From: Sporomusa sphaeroides DSM 2875
GTDB lineage: Bacteria > Bacillota > Negativicutes > Sporomusales > Sporomusaceae
Direction: 5' to 3'
NCBI RefSeq assembly: GCF_001941975.2
Contig: NZ_CP146991.1
Location: 2,882,501 to 2,946,500 of the forward strand
Length of the DNA stretch: 64,000 nucleotides
Shown here: piece after piece, positions 44,081 through 53,414 of the stretch
Layout of the letters: every line of letters begins with the position of its first letter
Numbering within the stretch: position 1 is the stretch's first letter
Position numbers and translations under genes: made by a program
Notes under the pieces: model-generated
Seen by the model: only the letters and a program-made list of their open reading frames with translations
Database searches by the model: none
Told to the model about the DNA's origin: nothing

Positions 44081-46882
44081 CTACGCCATCTGCCGGTGAG
44101 CCAGCGCGGAAAATAAGCCTTTTTCTGTCATCAGTTCAGCATACGTCCCATGCTCCACAATCTCGCCCTTATCCAATACATAAATAACATCAGCGTTGAT
44201 CACCGTGCTCAGACGGTGTGCCACAACAATGCGAGTGGCTTTCAACCTGCTAAGGCTTTCTGTTACCATGGCCTGCGTCCTGTTATCTAGCGCGCTGGTA
44301 GCCTCGTCAAACAGGATAATCCGCGGCCGGTGGACAATGGAACGGGCTATCAGGATTCGCTGCCGTTGACCGCCGGAAATATTCGAAGCCCCTTCGCTGA
44401 TTATGGTGTGCATCCCCATTGGCATAGTACGGATATCCTCAGCCAGCCCCACCATTTCCGCCGCCTGCCAGGCATCATCGGTAGTCAGCGGTAACGAACC
44501 GATAATATTGGTGAGAATATCACCAGCCATCAACTGGCCATTTTGCAGCACAACTCCCATCTGCGCCCGCACAGAGGCTACGTCCACTTCCGCCAGTTCC
44601 TGGCCATCATAGTAAATGGAGCCTGTCTCTGGTTTTTCAAACCCCAGCAAAAGACGCAGCAGTGTAGATTTGCCACTGCCGGAAGACCCCACAAGGGCAA
44701 TACATTGTCCCGGACGCACATTCATGGATATATTATGCAGTACCGGAGGCAGGTCGGGGGCATAGCGGAACGAGACATTGCTGATCTCAATTCGGCCGCT
44801 CAATTCGCCGGCCTCAGCCTTATCCTCGCTTGTTTCGGGTTCAGTCTCCAGAACAGGGCGCAGCCGTTCCATTTGGGGCACAAATTCAAGCAGATTGGTG
44901 CTCACTGATACCAGTCCTGTCAAGGTGGCGTTACATCCGGCCAGCGCCGCATGAAAAGCCATAAATTGAGGAAAGGTTATGAAGGCTGCTTGCGTTCCGA
45001 TTCCTTGCTCAAGCCAGTCCAGCGTCAGCCAGAAAACCAGCATGGTTAACAACACCGGCTGCAGGGTGTTGACGATTTCCAGCCAATTGGACTTCCAGCG
45101 AAAATCCCTGTTCCATTTCCATTGCTCGCCAAACTTCCGGGACCATAAATAAAAAGCCTGGGCTTCCGCCCCTTGCATCCGGAATTTGCTCAAACCGTTA
45201 AATATCTGGAGTATTTGACCGGCTGTTTCGCCCGCCGCTTCTATCATCCGGCGCTTGGCTATCACCATCTGCCATTGGAGCAAGGTACTCACACCAAGGT
45301 AAACAAACCATACCGCCCCCGCCGCCAGGGTCAGCTTCCAGCTGTAATACAGCATGACCAGCAGTATCCAAAAAGAGAAAACCGCATTAAATAAAGCCGA
45401 CACCGCCGAGTTGGAAAGCAAGGTGAACCATTGCGTGATACTATTCATGCGCTGAGCTAAATCACCGGCCTCATACTGCCGGAAAAAAGCAACCGGTAAG
45501 GACAAAAGACGCAGCCACAAAGCTGCCTCGACAACCAGCCGCGCCCGACTTTTACATCTCAACACAGCAATACTCCGGGCGAAAGCAACGCCGGCTGTGG
45601 CAAAAGCGGCCACTACCATAACCTGTACAACCATTACCAGGCCCTGGCGGTCATTAACGGGGATAATATGTTCAAAAATAGTCTGCGTAACAAAAGGTAG
45701 CAATACCGGAACAACACTAGCTATCATACTGATAAGGACAATCGACCATACATCACTGGACCAGCACTTTTTGAACATGAAGCTCAGCAAGCCGGATAAA
45801 CCAAGTGATTTCCCGGGCAACCCGGCATATATTGTATAAGCAATAAGGTCAAGGCTGCAGGTGGTCTCTTCCCCGATCACTGTCATTTCCTTGCTGTCGG
45901 GATCAAACAGGCGGTATTGGGACGGCGACCCCGGCAACAACGCTACCAGCCGCCGTTCCGGTCCCCGGAAACCAATCAGTGGACCATTGTCCCGCCTTTG
46001 CCAGCCCGGTTCCAGACATACCTGACGCACCTGCATCCCGGACAAGCGGACAACTCTTCTCAGCATGGCAATATCCTGCCTGAGCGGGTCGGCTCCCGCC
46101 GGCAGACGCACCCGCCGTTCTGCGATGCCCAACCAGCAGGCCACAGCCCTTACCACCGCCAATACAGGAGAGTATGTGCCATCCATTGCCGCTACAGGCG
46201 ACAATTCGGGCATATCGGTACGCAGCAGCTGATTGGCGGCACCGTACAATAGCCGTTCCCGCAACTGCCTTCTGGTCATCAACCGCTCGCTATCGCGCAA
46301 TTCCTCGCCGGCAAACCAATCGGCCATCGAGGCTGCGAACAATTGATGACAGCGCTCCAATGGCTGCCAAAACAGCTGTGGCTTCTCCCTGCCCGCCGAA
46401 GAGAAAATATCTGCTGTGGACAATCCCTGGAGTACGGCAGCGGTTTCTACCGCCAGCGACACAGCTTCTCCCGGCGCTGACAGCGAAAAGCTCCTTGGTC
46501 CTGCCTGCATTTCCGGTCCGGCCAGCAATATCTCCAACCAGGTCTTAATCCCGGATACTATATTCTTCTGCCCGGATTCGCCGGTGTCACCAGCCCTTTG
46601 CAGAAACTCCGCCCGCGACAGGCAATATAGTCCGGCCTCTCTCGCGGCGCTCACTATAAGCCGGACCCCACCGTCCGGAGGCAAACCGAACAGGAGCTGC
46701 CCTTCCCCGGCCTGATCCAGAAAAAGCCGCCGGCAGTGCTGGCTATCCGCGGCAGTGACGGCATAGACATCCACCACGCCTTCACTCACCCACCATACCC
46801 TGTCCGGATCATCCAGCCACACAATCTGACTGTTATTTACTATTATTCGCGGCTCACCGGTCCTATTCGTTTCCCTGTCCAT
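44081..46882 (-). CDS. NHLM-type bacteriocin ABC transporter 2 (no peptidase)
   Basis: Exporter half of 933 aa, matching the second ABC protein of NHLM (nitrile-hydratase-leader microcin) systems. The N-terminal ~340 residues are not a C39 peptidase: they include a cyclic-nucleotide-like beta region and no catalytic Cys. Six membrane helices follow (~365-640, WSIVLISMIASVVPVLLPFV). The C-terminal ATPase (~690-933) has Walker A LVGSSGSGKST, signature ISGGQRQRI, Walker B ILFDEATSALD and the AHRLSTV switch. It lies 21 bases after ABC1 on the same strand. It probably forms a heterodimer with ABC1 to export the mature peptide. Confidence 0.92.
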   Translation of the reverse strand: MDRETNRTGEPRIIVNNSQIVWLDDPDRVWWVSEGVVDVYAVTAADSQHCRRLFLDQAGEGQLLFGLPPDGGVRLIVSAAREAGLYCLSRAEFLQRAGDTGESGQKNIVSGIKTWLEILLAGPEMQAGPRSFSLSAPGEAVSLAVETAAVLQGLSTADIFSSAGREKPQLFWQPLERCHQLFAASMADWFAGEELRDSERLMTRRQLRERLLYGAANQLLRTDMPELSPVAAMDGTYSPVLAVVRAVACWLGIAERRVRLPAGADPLRQDIAMLRRVVRLSGMQVRQVCLEPGWQRRDNGPLIGFRGPERRLVALLPGSPSQYRLFDPDSKEMTVIGEETTCSLDLIAYTIYAGLPGKSLGLSGLLSFMFKKCWSSDVWSIVLISMIASVVPVLLPFVTQTIFEHIIPVNDRQGLVMVVQVMVVAAFATAGVAFARSIAVLRCKSRARLVVEAALWLRLLSLPVAFFRQYEAGDLAQRMNSITQWFTLLSNSAVSALFNAVFSFWILLVMLYYSWKLTLAAGAVWFVYLGVSTLLQWQMVIAKRRMIEAAGETAGQILQIFNGLSKFRMQGAEAQAFYLWSRKFGEQWKWNRDFRWKSNWLEIVNTLQPVLLTMLVFWLTLDWLEQGIGTQAAFITFPQFMAFHAALAGCNATLTGLVSVSTNLLEFVPQMERLRPVLETEPETSEDKAEAGELSGRIEISNVSFRYAPDLPPVLHNISMNVRPGQCIALVGSSGSGKSTLLRLLLGFEKPETGSIYYDGQELAEVDVASVRAQMGVVLQNGQLMAGDILTNIIGSLPLTTDDAWQAAEMVGLAEDIRTMPMGMHTIISEGASNISGGQRQRILIARSIVHRPRIILFDEATSALDNRTQAMVTESLSRLKATRIVVAHRLSTVINADVIYVLDKGEIVEHGTYAELMTEKGLFSALAHRQMA

Positions 46883-46903
46883 GCTTAACCTCCACGGTCA
46901 CTA

Positions 46904-49129
46904 TTAAAGCCAGCCTTTCACCCCTTCGGGCTCCTGCTGTGCCGCCGAAGGAAATTCAGTCCTGTCAGCGGCATCCTGTGCAACCAGCTGCCGATAAGGT
47001 CCGTCGACTGCCATCATTTCTTCATGCCTGCCACGCTGTACGACTTTACCGTGCTGCATAACGATAATTTCATCACAGTCCCTGATCGTACTCAATCGAT
47101 GGGCAACCACCAGGCAGGCGCAGCCGCGGCGGCGGATATTACCCACGACCGTTTGCTCTGTCAGCGGGTCTAAGGCGCTGGTGGCTTCGTCAAGCACAAG
47201 CACAGAAGGGTTCACGGCCAACGCCCGGGCAAGCTCCAGCCGCTGCCGCTGCCCTCCGCTGAAATTCCGTCCTCCCTCTGCCACATTTGCCTCGTACCCG
47301 TTCTGTAATACGGCAATATCGTCGTGAATCGCGACATCCTTGGCGGCCCGCACAAGCTCATGCCGCGAAAGCGTAGCATCAAACAAGGAGATATTATCCG
47401 CCACCGTACCGGCGAACAGAACAATCTCCTGATCCACCGCCCCGACGGAGTTAACAACCACTTCCCGGGGAATGTGCCGGCGCGGCAGACCATCAAACAA
47501 TACCTCCCCCAGCCACGGCTGATACAGGCCGCATACCAGCTTGGCCACCGTGGACTTGCCACTGCCTGAGCCGCCGACCAGCGCCACCCAGCGCCCCGGT
47601 TCAATCGTCAGGCTGAAATCTTCAACCAGGGGCGCTTCCGACCGGCTGTAGCCGAAGGTTACCTGCCTCAACTCCACATGGCCGGACAGCTTGGTCTTGC
47701 CACTACTCCACGAAGACTCATCAGAGTAGTTAGCCTGATCAATTGGATAGCGCGACACATCATCAAGACGCTGCATCTGCATTTGAGTCGTCTGCAATGA
47801 CTGGCCCAGATTGAGCAGATTGTTCAGCGGTTCCTGAAATTTACCCATCAAATTCTGAAAAGCCATAAAAATACCGGCGGTCATCAAGCCGTCCATGATT
47901 TGAAAGCCGCCTACCGCCATAATAACGGCGGTATTCAAGCTGGTCAGAAATGCCGGCGCAAGCATCATCGTTTGGGAGGAAAGCTCAATTTTCTGCTGCG
48001 TCTCCAGCAATTTACTCTGATAACCCGCCCATTTATTGAAAAAATCGCCCTCATTGCCGCTGGCCTTTAAGGTTTCGATGGTCTGAATACCGGCGATGGC
48101 CATACCATAGGCTTTGGCCGCATCCTGCTGGATTTTCATCTGCTGCTCGGTCATCCAGCGAAACATCAGCAGGAGAATGCCCGCATTAATCAGGCTGAAC
48201 ACCATGCCGATAAGGGTCAGGGTAGCATTATATTGAAACAGCAGACTCAAATAAAACAGCGCTATCAGCACATCCAGGAACACGGTGGCCGCCTGGCCGG
48301 TCAATATCGACGCCACCGTTTCATTAAACTGCACCCGTGAAGCCACTTCGCCCCCGTAACGCTGTTGAAAAAACTCCATCGGCAGCCGGAGCAGATGCCA
48401 GAAAAAGCGGCTGGACTCCCCGATGGTAAGCGCGCCCTGCCAACGGGTAAGACACCAGGAACGCAGCCAGGTCAGCGCCCCTTGCAGCACCGCCGCCAGT
48501 CCCATAGCCAGCAGCAAACCGGCAAGCCAGTCCGTATGTTTAAGCGACAGGACATCATCCAAAAATACCTGACTGAACACCGGGATAGCCAGCCCGGGAA
48601 CAATCAGCCCGGCACCTGTCAACAACGCAAAAGCCAGCGTTTTCTCCTGGCCATAAAGCCGTCTGGCCAAAACCGGAATAATCCCCCGCGTTGCTCCACC
48701 CTTTTGAAAACCCGGTCCGGGCTTCAACTGGAGCACTATGCCGGTAAAGGACGCGGCAAATTCCTCCCAGGTTACAGTCCTGTGGCCGGCTGCCGGATCA
48801 TTCAGATAAACAAGTCTGTCTGTAAAACCTTCCAATACTAGAAAATGGTTAAAATTCCAGTGAATGATCAGCGGTAATTCCCTGTCCTGCAATCCCTCCG
48901 CGCTGTCACGGAAACCGACACCCTCCATTCCCAGATGCCGGGCGGCTTTCAAAATATTGCTGGCCTTACTGCCGTCACGGGACACGCCGCATTCCAGTCG
49001 CAGCTGCTCCAGGGGCAGGAACAGTCCGTAATAAGCGAGGACTATCCCCAAAGACGCAGCCCCGCATTCCACCGCCTCCATTTGCAAAACCGCCGGGGTT
49101 TTGACGCGTCGTGTTGCCGCCATAGTCAA
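46904..49129 (-). CDS. NHLM-type bacteriocin ABC transporter 1 with C39 peptidase
   Basis: Peptidase-containing exporter of 741 aa. The C39 domain (~10-140) has catalytic Cys22 in EAVECGAASLGIV, His95 in WNFNHFLVL and Asp111 in VYLNDPAAGHR, so it should cut the Nif11 leader after GG during export. The membrane domain spans ~170-460, and the ATPase carries GGSGSGKSTV, FSGGQRQRLELARAL and LDEATSALD. It overlaps the HlyD gene by four bases and is followed by ABC2. The order HlyD-ABC1-ABC2 is the hallmark of NHLM export modules. Confidence 0.94.
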   Translation of the reverse strand: MTMAATRRVKTPAVLQMEAVECGAASLGIVLAYYGLFLPLEQLRLECGVSRDGSKASNILKAARHLGMEGVGFRDSAEGLQDRELPLIIHWNFNHFLVLEGFTDRLVYLNDPAAGHRTVTWEEFAASFTGIVLQLKPGPGFQKGGATRGIIPVLARRLYGQEKTLAFALLTGAGLIVPGLAIPVFSQVFLDDVLSLKHTDWLAGLLLAMGLAAVLQGALTWLRSWCLTRWQGALTIGESSRFFWHLLRLPMEFFQQRYGGEVASRVQFNETVASILTGQAATVFLDVLIALFYLSLLFQYNATLTLIGMVFSLINAGILLLMFRWMTEQQMKIQQDAAKAYGMAIAGIQTIETLKASGNEGDFFNKWAGYQSKLLETQQKIELSSQTMMLAPAFLTSLNTAVIMAVGGFQIMDGLMTAGIFMAFQNLMGKFQEPLNNLLNLGQSLQTTQMQMQRLDDVSRYPIDQANYSDESSWSSGKTKLSGHVELRQVTFGYSRSEAPLVEDFSLTIEPGRWVALVGGSGSGKSTVAKLVCGLYQPWLGEVLFDGLPRRHIPREVVVNSVGAVDQEIVLFAGTVADNISLFDATLSRHELVRAAKDVAIHDDIAVLQNGYEANVAEGGRNFSGGQRQRLELARALAVNPSVLVLDEATSALDPLTEQTVVGNIRRRGCACLVVAHRLSTIRDCDEIIVMQHGKVVQRGRHEEMMAVDGPYRQLVAQDAADRTEFPSAAQQEPEGVKGWL

Positions 49130-50097
49130 TCACTCCGCAGCCATTGGTTTAATTTCAAAAAAGCTTTGGCAATCGGTGCCTGTCGTTTCACCACAATATT
49201 GCCGGTGCAAGCTGTTCCTGCCGTAATCTTCTCCGGCGCACCATGAATGGAAGACCACAAATACCCCGTCTCGGTATCATTGTCCTTGATCAAATCAATC
49301 TGTACCTCCATGGCTGCACCGCCAGTTTGCTGCAACACCCAGGCGGTCAGCTCCTTATTGCCTGTCCAGTTGGTCATACTGTCAGCCAGAACAGGATAGT
49401 TGGATACTGTACGCACCTGGCCGATCAGACTGCCATATTCCGCAGCGTCCACGGAACCGGGTACAATCTGCGCCATCATCCCCGGCTTGATTTTCTTGCC
49501 CTCCAGCACTGGCACATACAGCAAAACTATCATTTCACCCCGTGCGGCTTCGTCGATACGCACACTCAACAGCGGCGTTCCTGGCGTCAACACATCGCCT
49601 ACCCCATCTGCTATCCAATCGGCAACAATTCCTTCCACCGGGCTGAGCACCTGACTACTCCGTCTCAGTTTATCCTGGAGCTCATTTAAACTGGCTGCCA
49701 GATTCGCCATTTCCTTGCGGGACATAGCGATATTAATCTCCTGATTTATCCGGGCAATCTGCGCCTCTAAATCCGGCTGCTCCACCGTAGCCACAACCTG
49801 CCCGCGCTGTACCCGGTCACCGACTTTCACCCGTATTTCCGCCAGCCGTCCACCGGCATCGGAGCTGATATTGACCAGACCATCAGCATCAATGATCAAA
49901 CCACTCCCGTTAACTTTGGTGGCCATCACACCGAAAACCGACCACATCAGGGCGGAAAATACCAGCAGCAACACCGTGGCTAGAGCGATCCAGGCCACAG
50001 GTGTGACCGGCGCAAATAACTTATCCAATTGCTCCGGTGAACGCAACTTTTCCAGCGCTTCCTGCCGGAATAATCCCTCAGTTTGTTCTTTCCGCAT
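49126..50097 (-). CDS. NHLM-type HlyD secretion protein
   Basis: Membrane-fusion adaptor of 323 aa linking the ABC exporter to the envelope. It has an N-terminal cytoplasmic segment, a membrane helix (~35-58, IALATVLLLVFSALMWSVFG), a lipoyl-like half (ADGLVNISSDAGGRLAEIRV, VGDRVQRGQVVATVEQPDLE), a short coiled-coil (~110-150) and a beta domain ending with KITAGTACTGNIVV. This matches the NHLM HlyD family. AAAGGAC precedes the ATG by ten bases. It overlaps ABC1 by four bases and follows the second adaptor by 16 bases. Confidence 0.9.
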   Translation of the reverse strand: MRKEQTEGLFRQEALEKLRSPEQLDKLFAPVTPVAWIALATVLLLVFSALMWSVFGVMATKVNGSGLIIDADGLVNISSDAGGRLAEIRVKVGDRVQRGQVVATVEQPDLEAQIARINQEINIAMSRKEMANLAASLNELQDKLRRSSQVLSPVEGIVADWIADGVGDVLTPGTPLLSVRIDEAARGEMIVLLYVPVLEGKKIKPGMMAQIVPGSVDAAEYGSLIGQVRTVSNYPVLADSMTNWTGNKELTAWVLQQTGGAAMEVQIDLIKDNDTETGYLWSSIHGAPEKITAGTACTGNIVVKRQAPIAKAFLKLNQWLRSD

Positions 50098-50113
50098 CGT
50101 TCGGTTGTCCTTT

Positions 50114-51283
50114 CTACGGCTGCTGTATTACCTGCACTTTCATGCCTGATGTGAACTCGGCGTATTTGCCGACCACCACAACCGTCTCGTTTTCCGCTAA
50201 CCCAGCTTCCACTTCCACATATTCGTCATCCTGAATCCCGGTTTTGATCTGCCGTCGTTCCAGCCGGCTGTCCGGGCCGACCACCAAAACAAAAGGCTCC
50301 CTATCCCCGATTACGGCCTCCTGCGGCACAGACAATACCTGCCGTTTGTCTGTGCCATAAATTTTGACTTGATAATACATGCCTGTCTCCAGCAAGCCGG
50401 CGGAATTATCTATTTGATACTCCACGGTACGGTACTGGGCCGGCGTGTCTAGCGGCGGCGATACTTTCGCAAGCCGCAGTTCAAAATCATTGTCCCCACC
50501 GGCATGCCTGCCTTTTATCTGCGAAACATAGGCCATCTCCATCACTTCGCTTTTTTTCACCGCCAGCTTAAGGGTCCCTGCAAGCGGCTGCAATTGTTCC
50601 ATGACCTCGCTGGCAACATGCTTGCGAAAATACAGGGATGTCTGTTCGCTAAGCATCACCAGCGAGTCCTCGGTACGCACCACCGCTCCCGGAGAATAAT
50701 ACACTTGCATAACATCGCCGTCACAGGGCGCCACGATTTGCTGCTTCCCCAGCCGGGTAATCAGTTCTCCGTGATATGCCCGGGCTGAGGCCAGTTCCCC
50801 TTCGGCAACCCTCAGGCTGGTGGACGCTTCATCCAACTGCTGCTGAGAAATAGCATTCTGGGCCGCCAGGGTCTGATATCGCCGCAAGGTATTATCCCAT
50901 TTCACAACATTAGCCTCACAGGAGCGAATCTTGCCTTCCGCCTGCAGCACTGCCGACGGCAACACATCATTAATAATCTCACCCAGCAGCTGCCCGGTCC
51001 GTACCCGTTCACCCGGATTGACAAAGACTTGGGCCAGAGTGCCGTCAATCTCGAAATGTACGTCCTGCATTTTTGAGGAATAGATATTGACAACCGGAAA
51101 ATAGACTACCGGCACAATATCCCGGAACGTAGCCGGGGCGCCTTTCACCCGGACATACTGGGAAGCCGCCATTTTCGCCACATGAATATTGCTGCTGGCA
51201 TTGACATAAATACCATACCCTGCCAATAAGCCAATTAAGACAATTGCACTACCAAAAAACGCATAAGCGTATCGTTTCGTCAC
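50114..51283 (-). CDS. HlyD/RND-type periplasmic adaptor
   Basis: Second membrane-fusion protein, 389 aa, first gene of the exporter operon. One membrane helix (~6-28), a lipoyl domain (DGTLAQVFVNPGERVRTGQL), a long coiled-coil hairpin (~105-185) and a C-terminal beta-barrel with VLSVPQEAVIGDREPFVLVV. It is closer to RND/MacA-type adaptors than to the NHLM HlyD protein. It begins at GTG with GGGAGAGAGG just upstream. In a diderm cell it could bridge to a TolC-like outer-membrane channel, which is not encoded in the window. Its role in the RiPP export is inferred from operon membership. Confidence 0.88.
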   Translation of the reverse strand: MTKRYAYAFFGSAIVLIGLLAGYGIYVNASSNIHVAKMAASQYVRVKGAPATFRDIVPVVYFPVVNIYSSKMQDVHFEIDGTLAQVFVNPGERVRTGQLLGEIINDVLPSAVLQAEGKIRSCEANVVKWDNTLRRYQTLAAQNAISQQQLDEASTSLRVAEGELASARAYHGELITRLGKQQIVAPCDGDVMQVYYSPGAVVRTEDSLVMLSEQTSLYFRKHVASEVMEQLQPLAGTLKLAVKKSEVMEMAYVSQIKGRHAGGDNDFELRLAKVSPPLDTPAQYRTVEYQIDNSAGLLETGMYYQVKIYGTDKRQVLSVPQEAVIGDREPFVLVVGPDSRLERRQIKTGIQDDEYVEVEAGLAENETVVVVGKYAEFTSGMKVQVIQQP

Positions 51284-51513
51284 GGCCCTCTCTCCCTATA
51301 GAATATTGCCGGTTTATCTTTTCCGCCACGGTGCGTCGTCCCGCGTTAAGCATTAATCATAAGGTTAATACGTTGACACTTTGTTTCTATTACACGCTTC
51401 TCCAATATTTATATAAATTTGCAAATCCGGTAAGGCTCACCATGCCTCAACCTTTGAGAAAGGAAAAATATTGAACAAAAGCGGCTAACGAGAGTAGCGA
51501 GATAAATTTATTA

Positions 51514-51542
51514 TTGACAAGTGAAACCAAATGGCATAATAT
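51514..51542 (+). promoter_or_regulatory. Promoter of the tetR gene
   Basis: TTGACA (51514-51519), 17-base spacer and TAATAT (51537-51542). The predicted start lies at ~51549, immediately before the operator palindrome. Confidence 0.85.
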
Positions 51543-51555
51543 GCAATTGTAACTA

Positions 51556-51584
51556 TTGTACCAATATTGTACTTATTGGTACAA
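51556..51584. promoter_or_regulatory. TetR operator palindrome, site 1
   Basis: Perfect 11-bp arms TTGTACCAATA (51556-51566) and TATTGGTACAA (51574-51584), seven-base spacer. It covers roughly +7 to +35 of the tetR transcript, consistent with autorepression. The same half-site recurs at 52220-52230. Confidence 0.85.
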
Positions 51585-51603
51585 TATTAATGAGGTGATA
51601 TAT

Positions 51604-52158
51604 TTGCGTAACCGAATTATTATGGCAACCGTTGAAGAAATTAATTTGCGGGGTTTCAAATTCACCATGAGTGATCTTACCAAGCGTCTCAGCATCAGTA
51701 AATCATCGCTGTATGAGCATTTCTCCTCCAAAGACGAACTAATTGCTACAATAGTAGCTATCGTGTTGAATGATTTCCGCAAACAAGAGGAAAAAATCTA
51801 TACTTCACATTTACCGATTACGGAAAAACTGAAGGCGGCGCTGACCATCACACCAGAAACCTTCGAACCCTTTCATAACCGTGTGTACGATGATCTTCGT
51901 CTGACCTATCCCAACGAATGGAAAAAGGTGACTCTGTTTCGCCAGGAGCGTATGGACCGCCTGGCCAACCTGCTGAGTGAGAATATGAAGGCAGGTACTA
52001 TCCGGCACGTGCATTTAGGGGTCCTTCAACAAATGATTATTAGCACCATAAACGACTTGATCAGCTACCGCTTTCTCGCCGATCATAATATGACCTATCC
52101 GGATGCTGTGACAGCAATGCTGGATGTAATGATCCATGGAATCATGGTTAAAGAATAA
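51604..52158 (+). CDS. TetR-family regulator of the efflux unit
   Basis: Repressor of ~184 aa. The helix-turn-helix is KFTMSDLTKRLSISKSSLYE then HFSSKDELIATIV; the C-terminal ligand domain is helical. I chose TTG 51604 because GAGGTG lies five to six bases upstream; the longer open frame back to 51556 would run through the operator. It is flanked by matching TTGTACCAATA operators upstream of itself and upstream of the efflux genes, so it controls both. The inducer is unknown. Confidence 0.9.
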   Translation: MRNRIIMATVEEINLRGFKFTMSDLTKRLSISKSSLYEHFSSKDELIATIVAIVLNDFRKQEEKIYTSHLPITEKLKAALTITPETFEPFHNRVYDDLRLTYPNEWKKVTLFRQERMDRLANLLSENMKAGTIRHVHLGVLQQMIISTINDLISYRFLADHNMTYPDAVTAMLDVMIHGIMVKE

Positions 52159-52181
52159 ATTATAAGTAATAAGCCTTCTCT

Positions 52182-52211
52182 AAGTAAACGCGCTATCGGC
52201 GCGCTTTACTT
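52182..52211 (+). terminator. Stem-loop after tetR
   Basis: AAGTAAACGCGC pairs with GCGCGCTTTACTT (one bulge). There is no proper T-run, and the end of the stem touches operator site 2, so the transcript may continue into the efflux genes when the repressor is off. Confidence 0.5.
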
Positions 52212-52258
52212 GTACCTGTTTGTACCAATAGGTACATTTTTGGTACTTATAAGTATCA
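52209..52258. promoter_or_regulatory. TetR operator cluster, site 2, before the efflux genes
   Basis: Contains TTGTACC, TTGTACCAATA (52220-52230), GGTACA, TTGGTAC and the palindrome ACTTATAAGT within 50 bases. The half-sites match operator 1. It overlaps the likely promoter of the adaptor/permease genes. Confidence 0.7.
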
Positions 52259-52382
52259 AGTTTCCCTTGCTTGCACCGTTCTCCCTATTCTTTTCGTACA
52301 AACCCGCAAAAGAAATACCCACCAGTCGAGCTGGCGGGCTAAAAAACAGTAAATACTAACAATCCTGTTGGGAGGAAAGAAA

Positions 52383-53414
52383 ATGCTTACAATAAAAAAA
52401 AATGTTACCAAACGCTTTATGCGCGGTTTAGCCTATACCTTGCTGTTGATTATGTCTGTCACTCTGTTTGCCGGCTGTGGCAGCCGCGAGACAACTCCTG
52501 AAGTATGGGGCCGGGCCGAAGCCAAGGAAGTCGATATTAATTCCAAAATACCGGGGAGGATCGTCAGCCTGCTCGTCAAAGAGGGCGACCGTGTGACGCA
52601 AGGGCAGGTATTGGCCCATATTGACAACCGGGACATTGTCGCCCAGGTAAATCAGGCCAAAGCCAATATCAATGCCTTTAACGCCCAAGCCGTTCAGGCG
52701 GCTACGGTTACTGTGCTGCAGGACCAAACCGCCAAAGCCGCCCTACATACTGCCCAGGCACAATTAGAAAAAGCCCGGTCTGATTTAGCCCTGGCGGAAA
52801 GCGATTATAACCGCTACAGCGAACTGCTGACCTCAGAGGCCATCTCCAGACAATTATTTGATACCTACCGTACTAAATACCAAGCGGCTCAGGCGGCATA
52901 CAGCCAGGCACAGGCCGGTGTGGCAACAGCGCAGGCCGGTCTGCTGCAAACCAATGTGAATGCCGCCAACGAAGAAGCTGTACGCAGTAAAGTGGCTCAG
53001 GCTCAGGCGGCTTTGCAGCAGGTGGAAGTATCGCTGGATGAAACCGAAATACGTGCTCCGTTTGACGGTATTATCACCGCCAAATATGTGGAAGAAGGCG
53101 CCATGGTCTCTCAAGGCATGCCGCTGGTAGCCATTCAGAACCCGGTAGACAACTGGGTTAATCTCAAAGTCAAGGAGACTGAGCTTTCACGCTATTCACT
53201 TCAGCAGCAGGTCAAAATCCAGGGAAGGGACAGCAAGCTCGTCTTAGACGGAACGATTATTGATATTAGCAAAAAAGCGGAATTTGCCACCTACCGGGCC
53301 ACGAACGAACGCGGTGACAACGATATTATTACTTTCAATGTCAAAATTCAGGTCAATTCCGATAAGCTCCGTCCCGGCATGCGCTTCAAGCTGATGGATG
53401 GTGTAAATCGATGA
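52383..53414 (+). CDS. Lipoprotein HlyD-type efflux adaptor (YbhG-like)
   Basis: Membrane-fusion lipoprotein of ~343 aa: lipobox LFAGC near residue 32, lipoyl half-domain (KIPGRIVSLLVKEGDRVTQG), long Ala/Gln-rich coiled-coil (~85-205), second lipoyl half (IRAPFDGIITAKYVEEG) and beta domain with MRFKLMDG. GGAGG lies eight bases before the ATG; an upstream in-frame TTG would include that site. It overlaps the first permease by four bases. The set resembles YbhG with YbhR/YbhS of enterobacteria. Confidence 0.9.
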   Translation: MLTIKKNVTKRFMRGLAYTLLLIMSVTLFAGCGSRETTPEVWGRAEAKEVDINSKIPGRIVSLLVKEGDRVTQGQVLAHIDNRDIVAQVNQAKANINAFNAQAVQAATVTVLQDQTAKAALHTAQAQLEKARSDLALAESDYNRYSELLTSEAISRQLFDTYRTKYQAAQAAYSQAQAGVATAQAGLLQTNVNAANEEAVRSKVAQAQAALQQVEVSLDETEIRAPFDGIITAKYVEEGAMVSQGMPLVAIQNPVDNWVNLKVKETELSRYSLQQQVKIQGRDSKLVLDGTIIDISKKAEFATYRATNERGDNDIITFNVKIQVNSDKLRPGMRFKLMDGVNR

